Part shown: one piece after another, positions 55,576-64,000 of the stretch | Layout of the letters: each line of letters opens with the position of its first letter | Numbering within the stretch: the first letter of the stretch is position 1 | DNA from: Calliopum simillimum | Lineage: Eukaryota; Arthropoda; Insecta; Diptera; Lauxaniidae | Assembly (NCBI GenBank): GCA_951812925.1 | Contig: OX638372.1 | Coordinates: forward strand, 65,055,407-65,119,406 | Length of the DNA: 64,000 nucleotides | Reading direction: 5' to 3' | Program-made: the position numbers and the translations under genes | Notes under the pieces: model-generated | Seen by the model: the letters and a program-made list of their open reading frames with translations, nothing else | What the model was told of the DNA's origin: nothing | Database searches by the model: none

Positions 55576-57470
55576 TAAGAAAAAAAATTCTTTCAATTTC
55601 CAAAAATAATGAACCTCAGAGAATACAATTAATTTACTATATCTTTATTATTTTTCATATGTTTTGTAATAGTGTTACCTTTAAAAGGTTACAAATACAC
55701 TTTTTTCTGTTGTATCTTAAACGTGTTAAACTCTTTTTTTCGCTTGATTGGTACATTCATATGTATTAAGTTTCTTTGAGAAGGAGCATATTTTATTTTT
55801 TCCCATAATTTTAATGATTTTAATATAGTATATGAAATTGGATTTTTTTAAATGATTATTTTTAGTATAAGTTTTAGCGCTGCATACTTTTTTTACTTTA
55901 CAATTTAATTTTTTAAGATTTAGTTGTGTTTTATCTATAAATATATATTATTTCTTTTGTTTAAATAACTATATGTATGTATGTCTATTTTTGTTGGTTA
56001 AAACTGAAATTTGCAAGTTGAGAAAATCTGCGTATTTTGTATAGTGTGTTTTTTGAGGCTGTCAATAAATTACCTACAACTTTTAATTATTTCGCGTTTC
56101 GTGTAGTCATACAAAAATAACTTAACTTATTAGTTATTTAAGGCTCGCTTTTTTTTTTTGGGGTATTATTTTTTTCACTAAAACTGTTAAAAATCATAAT
56201 GATGATGATAATTCTAATGGAAATACATTTGCAAGTTTGCCTCTAAAGAAATTTTATTGTAGTACAAAAAAAAATAAATAAAATACAAAATTTAGAAACA
56301 ATTATAAAATGCTACATTATATTTTAAAACTCTTACAAAATGTTGCGTTTTTTAAAGGTTTTATGTGTTTAAGTTAATTTTGTTCTTAATGTTACACGCT
56401 CTCTGCTTGTTGTTCTTTGTAGTTGTTGTTGTTATTGTTGTTATTTTTATTATGTATTTATTATGTATTACAATAAAATAAAATTAAATTAGTGCTTTAA
56501 AATTAATATTAAAATATGTTTGCAATTTTTTCTTCAATATTATGTTTAATCCAACGAACAACCAAACATACAAATTTTGCATTTTTCTTTGCCTCATTTC
56601 AGTATTAATAAGTTCATATATAAATTTAATTAATATAAATACATTTAAAAATTAATTAGCATTTTAAAAAATAGTAACTAAAGACAATTGTGTATTGCAT
56701 TGGATTCACTGGAGTGACTTACATTGTTTATAAAAAAAATAGTGATTCACTCCCTCCCTTACTATCTTACTATGAAAACAGTTAGAAAATCGTCCTTTTT
56801 TAAACTTGGAATCCTTCAACACGACGAACTATATATGTAGAAAAACATTCGCAATTATTAACGTCTTTTTTTGTTTGAAAACTTGTGTTCCAGCTTAAAC
56901 AAGGTTTTTTTTTTCATAATATTTATTAATACACTTTTTTTAAAGATTTTGAATTAATAAACATACAATGATGATTTATCGCTAATATTTTATAAAAATT
57001 GGATATTTTAACTTAGCTGACAGCGTCCATGTTCAGTGAATATATTTTCTTGCAAATTACTTTTCTTTTTAAGCATTAGTTTTACATTAGACTTGAGTAG
57101 AAAAAAAGCATCAGTTTTATTGGGAATAATTGAAATGTGTAACATTAACATACTAAAGCAAATAATTTCACGGAAAGAAAAATAAAATGCTTACTAAAAA
57201 ATTGGCTTATATGCAAATACTGTCTCAAATCAAGCAAGAACAACAAATTAATATCGATCATTTATAGCCTATCAATATTATTTCTTAGTTTTATGACTTT
57301 TGAATGCTATCGTAAGCAGTGTATTTTTCAAAAAACAATAAAATTTGCATTTTTTGTCAGTACAGTTTTCAACGTTAATAACATTATCAAAATAGTGCAT
57401 TATTCCCCAAACTGGTAATTTGTAAGTATATTTCTATAAACATTGTTAAAGTAACAAAAAAGAAACTATA
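55576..57470. other. AT-rich sequence downstream of Dlic
   Basis: GTT/AAC triplet runs (about 56410-56445) and many TTTATT sequences (AATAAA on the minus strand) occur. Some of this may be the 3' untranslated region of Dlic, but no cleavage site can be fixed. No coding region was seen. Confidence 0.35.
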
Positions 57471-57791
57471 AGGCCTGTTCCCTAATCCATTTGGCTTCAA
57501 ATACTTTTCACTTCGGAAGCTTTTTGATGAAAATGGTGAGTTACACGATAAAAAGTCTTAGAATTTCCTTTGTGGAGAATTACAGGTTCCACAAATAATA
57601 TTGATTTGTTTTTTCGAAAAAGGGACCGTTTAGGAAATATTCGATAAAATCGAATTTTTCGACTTTTTATAGTTTTTTAGAAATATTTCCTAAACGAATA
57701 CTTTTTCGTTAATACAAATCAATATTATTTGTAGAACCTGTCATCCTTCCTAAATGAAAAGTAATTGAAATCCGGATTTCGGAACAGACCT
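57471..57791. mobile_element. 321-bp MITE with AGGCCTGTTCC ends
   Basis: AGGCCTGTTCC at the left pairs with GGAACAGACCT at the right. Inner arms 'acaggttccacaaataatat' and 'atattatttgtagaacctgt' are inverted, and so are 'aggaaatatt' and 'aatatttcct'. The left end matches the element at 53310. Confidence 0.8.
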
Positions 57792-58139
57792 GTATTTAAA
57801 CTTTGAGCAAACTAAAGAAAACCTTAAATATGAAAGTTTTCCAAATATGTATGTATGTATTATTTAAAATATATATATATGCATATATTGAATCAAATAT
57901 AATTGCTTTAAATTCAAATTTTTCTGTTGTACAGTTGTAACTCAAAGCAATATAGTGGAAAACAAGACACTGCACATTATTTTGAGTGTAATATGAGTGT
58001 AATACATAACAGAAAAAGGCGAAGGAAGTACATACGCTAATAAAGGTGAATACATTTCTATTGTTCCAATTACAATCATAGTTTAAACAAACTTGCGTTC
58101 ATTCATCATATTTAACATGCTACATATATTGCCATTGCT

Positions 58140-58394
58140 TTAGCATTCACTTTGTGAAAAATCCATTTCCTTTTTAACACTCCTCGCTAGACGATCTAAT
58201 TCAGCAGCAGCATCAGTGCGCACAGCCATTTTTTCGGGTGTCATAACACCATCAGTGCCATTTGTGGTACGTGGTGAGCTCATTGAACCCGGTGGTGTTG
58301 CTGGTGAACCAGATTTTTTGTGCAACAATGAATTAAAGAAGTTCGCCAATACGCCTTCACCACCTGCAGTAGCTGGATTCAGTTTAGGATCCAT
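58140..58394 (-). CDS. Dlic: Dlic last coding exon
   Basis: It begins [20 protein letters not shown] and ends [17 protein letters not shown] followed by TAA at 58142-58140. The preceding intron holds a dispersed repeat (58502-58740). Confidence 0.95.
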   Translation of the reverse strand: MDPKLNPATAGGEGVLANFFNSLLHKKSGSPATPPGSMSSPRTTNGTDGVMTPEKMAVRTDAAAELDRLARSVKKEMDFSQSEC

Positions 58395-60326
58395 CTAAAA
58401 TACATGTAAAAAGGAGGAAAGCAATTATTACAATATGATTTTAGTTTTTTTCTTTTTTGTTGTGTCCCAAAGGATGCACAGAAAAATACATTTTTTTTTT
58501 TTGCTACCAACAAGCACTGATCAGATGACATTGTAGTTTGAGCTTACAGTAAAACACTAAAAAAACTACAAAAACAAGGCAAAATGTATAAAAGAAAAAA
58601 CCAACAATTTATTAGAAGGCGTTTGCGTTACTAGTTTCGAGACCCACCATAGATTAGACGCATTTGTCGACATTCAAAAGTACTTTTCAAGCATACTATG
58701 TTAAACTTTTAGCATAGGTTTGATGCGAATCAGCAAAAAAAAAAAAAAATTATATTTTATTTTTTTTTTTTTTGGTTTTTTCCCGTTATGCATCGCCCTG
58801 CTGTTCTGAGTCATGAGCTTATTTGGCGAGACGAAACAATTTAGCAAGCGCATTTCGTATGTTTATCAGAGTGGCTCTCTGAGATTTTGTAGTTTTAATT
58901 AAAATTACATATTTTTACTCGATGCACGGTATACTTTCATTTCAATTACCTTTTTAGGTGAACTTTGTCCACCTGAACCGGGTGTACGTGGAGAAGCTTT
59001 ATTTCCACCTTGTGATCTTAATGGTGATTCACCACGCACTTGACCGCCTTGTTTTATTATTTCTTGCTGTCGGGATAAGAATGTTTGTTCATCTTCTGTT
59101 TGCATTTCGGCCTCACGATTTGAAATAGTCTAATAATGAGAAAACAAATCATTTAATTTAGTATATTTATATTTGATTAAAAACCGTAAGAACTATTTAT
59201 ACTTTTCTAGATTGTGGTGGTGAAATTACATCTGTGTAGTAGTCTTCAGCTTTACATGATTGCATATTTTCATACAAGATGCTTATTTTCTTTAAATTAT
59301 CCCAACCTGCAGGACTATATAATTTGCAATTAATATCAAAATATAAGCATAAATTAAAACAAAATTCTTACATTAGAACTGCATCTTTCTCGACGACTAG
59401 AGCAGGCGTTCGGAATGGTAAACCATAAATTCGATGTGTCAAATATTTATAGAGGAGATCACAGTTTTTATCTTCTTTAACACTTGTGTAAAAAAGTGAT
59501 GTGCCATGCTGTAAACAAAATCGTCGTATCCATTGCTGAATAAAATCAAAATGTTCATCTCTATAATCGTATTCTTTTTCCAATGTTGTCATGTAATCCG
59601 TCTAAAATATTAGCACAATATTTTTAATTTGTAAATCAAATAAAAATCGTAATTTAATCAAATGCATACTTTCGTGACCACAACAACAATATCCAAGCCT
59701 AAATTTGTTGTTAGTGCACCTTCAGTTAACGGCAACAAATCATCATCATCGATTGAATTATTTCTCATTGTACGCTTAACCGGTGAACCAGGATCTATAT
59801 CATCACCAACTTCACAATAACTTTGCCACGTTGTGACCAAACGTTGGCGTGCCTCTTGTTTCTCTGCTGGTTCCAATTTCAGACTCTCAATATGATTTGA
59901 GATCACTTTAATCCAATGATTGAGTTGTTCTAGCCAACCCCATGGTGTGGTCATCGATACTGTGAGTATTATAAGAGTATGTGCATAATTATTTTCATTA
60001 AGTGCATAACGCAGGAGATTTGTATGTCCTGGATCACCGTCGAGTACCCAAACTCCTAATCGTGTCATGTCTTTGAAAAAAAAGAAAACATTTGTTTAAA
60101 TTATGATTATGATCAATATGTTATTTAACGCTTACCATCTCTGTATTCGTCCTTAACATCAATGTAGGCATACTCTAAGCCAGAACCTTTTTTCGGATCT
60201 TCAACACCCTGTAGTTTGGCAATTAGCGTTGTCTTGCCGGTGGCATTGTCGCCTAATACTAATACAGATTTATTTGATGGAAGTTTTGTGCTGCCTTGTT
60301 TTTGTACCTCGCTTAATATTGAGGAC
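58140..60326 (-). CDS. Dlic: Dynein light intermediate chain, all but the first coding exon
   Basis: Dynein light intermediate chain links the cytoplasmic dynein heavy chain to cargo adaptors; it has a GTPase-like (Ras/SIMIBI-type) fold and an adaptor-binding C-terminus. Six exons join on the minus strand in consistent phase: 60326-60136, 60070-59670, 59601-59372, 59314-59203, 59129-58950 and 58394-58140. All introns are GT-AG. Together they give about 455 residues. The product begins [20 protein letters not shown] and has the P-loop GDNATGKTT at about residues 27-35. It continues with [50 protein letters not shown] and the [15 protein letters not shown] block. It ends with a Ser/Pro-rich adaptor region ([18 protein letters not shown]) and [11 protein letters not shown]. 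The helix [11 protein letters not shown] is the conserved effector-binding helix. Drosophila Dlic is about 490 residues, so roughly 40 N-terminal residues lie in an exon beyond 60326, not found in the window. Confidence 0.96.
58502..58740. repeat. Dispersed GATCAGATGACATT repeat in a Dlic intron
   Basis: It shares motifs in order with 6306-6500, including 'gatcagatgacatt', 'cgcatttgtcgacattcaaa' and 'aaacttttagcataggtt'. A nearby 'ttttcccgttatgcatcgcc' (58781) matches 'ttttcccttgtcatgcatcgc' at 8937, so the repeat may extend to about 58810. Confidence 0.65.
58950..59129 (-). CDS. Dlic: Dlic exon, start of the C-terminal region
   Basis: Exactly 60 codons, [20 protein letters not shown] to GGQSSPKK. 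The donor is GTAATT and the acceptor ATTAG. It is rich in Ser, Gly and Pro. Confidence 0.94.
59203..59314 (-). CDS. Dlic: Dlic exon (37 codons)
   Basis: It begins with the last base of an Ile codon and reads [19 protein letters not shown], then [14 protein letters not shown], up to a GTATAA donor. Both splice sites keep phase with the neighbours. Confidence 0.92.
59372..59601 (-). CDS. Dlic: Dlic exon
   Basis: It encodes [20 protein letters not shown], then the [15 protein letters not shown] block, and ends DAVL plus two bases. The donor is GTAAGA. Confidence 0.95.
59670..60070 (-). CDS. Dlic: Dlic exon, core of the GTPase-like domain
   Basis: It encodes [20 protein letters not shown] to [11 protein letters not shown]. 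The donor is GTATGC, the acceptor TTTTTCAAAG. A Ser/Asp-rich insert ([15 protein letters not shown]) lies in the middle, as in the fly protein. Confidence 0.95.
60136..60326 (-). CDS. Dlic: Dlic exon with the P-loop
   Basis: Acceptor TTTGCAG before 60326 and donor GTAAGC after 60136. It enters with the last base of a split codon (probably a tryptophan, as in flies) and contains [20 protein letters not shown]. It ends one base into the Asp codon shared with the next exon. Confidence 0.95.
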
Positions 60327-61990
60327 CTGCAAAGGATTTAAAAAAAAAATAAGAGAAAATGAAAAATGCCGTGTTGCAGTGTTTTTAAATTGAAATATTT
60401 GCATTTTTATTATGTTGCACTTTCAATTTATGTCTCTAATGCATTGCATTTGGGATGCCATACAACTTTAAAGTACTTTGTATATAAATATTATAATTCA
60501 TAGATTTACATATGTGTTAGAAATATGGTCAAGTCAACTCTCTTTAAATAGAAATTAAAATTTTCATATTATTTCCTATCTTATCTATACATGAATAAAT
60601 GCATTTAAATACTGCCTACAGTAAAATTACAATTATGCCATAGAATCTGGTGAGTGGATGGAAAATATAAATATGTAGAGTCAAACTTTGACAAATCGAA
60701 CTTTGAAAACTCAAATTTTTCATAAATCAACTAAATTAAGTGAAACTTATTACAGATTTGATCAAGGGCATAGAACAAAATCGATTCAATTTAAGCTCCC
60801 CTAAACAAACACAATCTTTCAATATTTTCCACATTTCTCGGAACTACAACATCCATGAAAAACATGTTTTTGTTGTTTTTTTGGCTCGTCTACAACAATC
60901 AGAATATTCCAATATTTTTCAAAGTTTCTTGGAATTACAACACCCATTGATTTTGTTGTTTTTTCTACTCAACAAATAGGAAAAACAGCTTCTTCGAATG
61001 AATTTTTAGTTTGGTTCCTGTTTGTATGAAAAAAAAAACAGCAAAAACAATTTTTCATGGGTGTTGTAGTTCCATTAAATTTGGAAAATAATGAAATATT
61101 GTATTTCTTGTAGACGAGTCAAATTTCTACGCTGACTGTGCTTGGCTTAGTGATTTTAAAGCGCTGACCCCCTTGACCTAATGAATGCATAAGCGATACT
61201 TCAAAAAATTAATTTAATTTATGCATCTTTAATTGAAAGCCAAATAAACAAAAATACTCGAAAGAATTGTAGTAAGTAAATAAAAGTTAAAATGCTATTA
61301 ATATTTAACGGTTTCACTAGCACATTGTCCTACTTGCCATTCGTTCTGTATAATACGTACTGTTGCATCAAGTAAATTATGTCTTCCACTTTTCAATTGG
61401 AAAATGTTTTTATAGTTCTTTAGACACGATACCTTTTATGTACCTACTTTTTCAATTTGACTCAATAAATTTAATGTTATTTTAATGTAAAACAAAAAAA
61501 CACACCAATTAGGCAAATTAGTTCCGGAACAAATAATTCATATTTCATTGACTTCAGCTAATAAATTCACTTAAGTTCTTGGAGTAATTGCTGAATTAAA
61601 TTACATTTAAAAATTTTAAAAGAAAAAACGATGACTCAAGCAACAATGTAAGTAGTTGTTATTATATAGACTCATGTCCGAAATACGACAAAGTGTCCTT
61701 ATGAAACCTTAAATTGCTTCTCTTTCAAAGTTAGTGTATTATTAACTCTTTTTATGCGCAACAAAAGAGAAAAAGTGGCACTCTGTGTCATTGTAGGCTG
61801 ACAGTGTCTGAATATATTGATTATTTTTTTATAGGTGTCTGTTATTTAAGTGTATGCAAGCACGAATAAAACAATAATTTCAGTAGCGTAGTACTTAGTT
61901 TTAAAATGTGAGACATAATATTTTTTAAATGTTACAGTCATAGGCAAATCTATTTTGACAAAAAAAAATTCTGCGTATTTCAGATTCTTA
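60327..61990. other. Upstream Dlic intron sequence with an inverted repeat
   Basis: At about 60810-61100 'ttcaatattttccacattt', 'ggaactacaacatccatgaa' and the inverted 'catgggtgttgtagttcca', 'aaatttggaaaataat' form a palindrome of about 290 bp. The rest is AT-rich with no exon recognised. Confidence 0.5.
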
Positions 61991-61993
61991 TAC

Positions 61994-62164
61994 CCCAGTG
62001 TGCCAGACGGTTCAAATCTTCGCTTTTTTATCCGTTACGGATCCTTTACTGATCCGTTGGCGGGAGAGATTCGTTTATTTTTTTGGAATTTCTCCCGCAA
62101 ACGGATCAGTAACGGTTCCGTAACGGGTAAAAAAGCGAAGATATGAACCGTCTGGCACACTGGG
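61994..62164. mobile_element. 171-bp near-perfect palindrome
   Basis: CCCAGTGTGCCAGACGGTTC is mirrored by GAACCGTCTGGCACACTGGG. Inside, 'atcttcgcttttttatccgt', 'acggatc' and 'ggcgggagaga' also pair with the other half. It is the tidiest hairpin in the window. No reliable target duplication. Confidence 0.85.
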
Positions 62165-64000
62165 ACGATATATATTTACATATCAAGAAAAGAAGCATAA
62201 TATATAACTTGCATAGATAGTTTAATTTGTATATAACATAAATTTTTAATTATTCACTCTTTAATAAAAAAAATAATGAACCAATTGTAAAAATGTACGG
62301 TGGCGTAAGTATTTTGACATCACCTTACGCATAATCACTGTTTTACAACGAATCGAATGATTGAAATTTATTTTGGTTTCTTGGAGTATGCTGAGCTAAA
62401 AGAGTAAAAAAAAAATCACTCGTACAGTGTTGCCGTTTTCGAAAAAACTATTTTTCTAGGTATGATTTCACTTAAACTGATACGTCGATGCGATTTGACT
62501 ATAAAATGGCTTTATCTATAGTGTCTTAGCAACGAAAAATACCACTAGTTATTTTTAGTAGAGTTCGCCTTGTGGCCACTTCAATCTGACTTTAAAGAGA
62601 CCATGGAACTATAATTACTAATAATTACAACATATTTTCTTTTTATAAGCTTGGAACTGCTCACTATGAAGCAAATACTCTTAATATCCTTTTTAATTTC
62701 TATCCTTAGCGTTAAGCCTACCGTTATCCAAGTGATATTAAAATTAATGCAGCAGTTTCACCACAAAACCGTGAATTCTATTTACGGACGTGATGAGCCT
62801 TACGTAGTGTTTAGCCTATCTCAGTACTGAATTCCATAAAAATCGGTGCAACAGTTTAGCACTGATAACGTATAATACAATTAGGGGCGTGTCTCCATAA
62901 AAACATGATGGTCATTTTATCGTTCCTTAGTGCTAACCTTATCTTTATTTCAAATTTTATAAAAATCGATGCAGTGTTTTAGAATTGAGAGCTTTTTTCC
63001 ATTTAGGGGCGTGGCACCGCCCACCAAAAAACATAATGCTCATATTATCGTTCCTTAGTGCTAATCCTATCTCCATGCAAAATTTCGTAAAAAATCCATC
63101 CGCGTTTTCCCATTTAGGGACGCTCACCGCTCACTTTAAAAAAAAAAAATATAATGCACTGCTCCTCCTCACAACCTTTCCAACTAAAAACAAATCAAGC
63201 AAATCGGTTGAGATTTAGGTATAGAAACAGGGATTGAACTGATTTCGTTTGCCTATTTATATATGAGCCTATAATTTTGAAAGTGGCCTAAGCCCATTTT
63301 CCAAAAAAATTGAGTTTGCTGCTGTATTAGTTACATTTTTACGTTATTTATTCATTCTGAAATAAATTGTTACTAATATAGTCATGAAGATTTTGTAAAC
63401 TGAAAATTTGCTTGTTAATGAAAGATAAAATTGTTTATTTTGAAAGTGGCTTAAGTCCCGTTTTTGGGGTCTCAAATAGTATATAGAAAATATTATGCAA
63501 TTATTTATATTTTAGTGTTAATGTACCTACTATTATTCGGCTCAACTAAATATGGAATTATAACTTATTATCACGCACCTGCAAGGCACCGCTATGTTAG
63601 CAAATGTAATGCAACAATGAAATTTACAAGGAATCAAATAATTTCTTTTAGCTCAGTTACATAGTTAAAATCCTGACATTAATGTCTCGGGACACGCAGC
63701 CGAAATATTCAAGAATAAGATAAGATTGCTTGATTTCAGCTTTGTTTTTAATCGAAACTAGCTGTATAATATTCTCCTTGTTTTTAATTACCAGTATTGA
63801 TCTCAAGTAAAGTGGCATCGATCACTTTAAAAAATGCATCATTTCCCATTTACGTATGTATGTAATAAACTTTTCAAACCGCGCTTCAGACATGTGACAA
63901 AATATGTTATATGTGGGGCGTGTCATCGCCCATTTTTCCAGTGATTATTATTTGTCCTGACACCCCTTACGTATGTACCAAATTTTGTTCCTCTCTGTTT
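62165..64000. other. Repeat debris and AT-rich sequence, probably Dlic intron or upstream
   Basis: From 62880 to 63130 two to three diverged units of about 115 bp recur, each with 'aggggcgtg' and 'ttatcgttccttagtgctaa'. A further 'ggggcgtgtcatcgccc' lies at 63916. No exon was recognised. Confidence 0.45.

Noticed and set aside
58216..58398. Plus-strand frame opposite the last Dlic exon
   Set aside because: It is antisense to a strongly supported coding exon.

Overview
The window looks like a stretch of a large, AT-rich, transposon-packed genome of a higher (cyclorrhaphan) fly. The evidence is a multi-exon dynein light intermediate chain gene very close to the Drosophila protein, DINE-1/INE-1-like Helentron repeats, and many mariner, Tc1, pogo-like, hAT and RTE remnants. 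Very little is host coding sequence. Two host genes were recognised, both on the minus strand. The first is the 5' coding exon of a CKLF-like MARVEL (CMTM-type) membrane protein at 33047-33193, whose other exons were not found. The second is dynein light intermediate chain (Dlic), with six coding exons between 58140 and 60326; only the N-terminal exon is missing.

Layout. 0.6-5 kb: an internally deleted mariner and a 970-bp foldback element. 6-13 kb: DINE-1-like Helentrons, two RTE 3' ends, a Tc1 remnant and a TAA-flanked MITE. 13.6-20 kb: inverted-repeat elements built of short motifs, one with a tRNA-like core, plus a mariner MITE. 20.4-22.3 kb: a hAT element with 8-bp target-site duplications (TSDs) and a nested Tc1-like element. 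22.8-28 kb: a decayed mariner, a perfect 335-bp tandem duplication, a MITE and a Helentron. 28.4-30.2 kb: a 1.75-kb palindrome. 31-33 kb: a second tRNA-like core and the MARVEL exon. 34.5-40.4 kb: an internally deleted mariner, a broken transposase, a motif array and a second hAT element. 41.5-44.6 kb: a non-LTR retrotransposon end split by an internally deleted RTE insertion, running directly into about 1.06 kb of (TAACC)n, which is the arthropod telomere motif. 45.2-55 kb: two pogo-like elements, two mariners of one family, a Helentron and small MITEs. 55-58 kb: AT-rich sequence downstream of Dlic. 58.1-64 kb: Dlic and its upstream intron.

The most unusual signals are four. First, a 743-bp inverted-repeat element with a tRNA-like core, whose empty insertion site can be read in a sister pogo-like copy in the same window. 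Second, the telomere-motif array fused to a retrotransposon 3' end, in an insect order known for having lost this telomere type. Third, the RTE element that joins a 5'-end-like segment directly to the 3' end. Fourth, the long CTAGTTTACA-ended palindrome. Apart from the two host genes nearly all long reading frames are transposase or reverse-transcriptase debris or chance frames. No complete autonomous element was seen. Element ends were found by eye, so boundaries without a stated TSD may be off by tens of bases.
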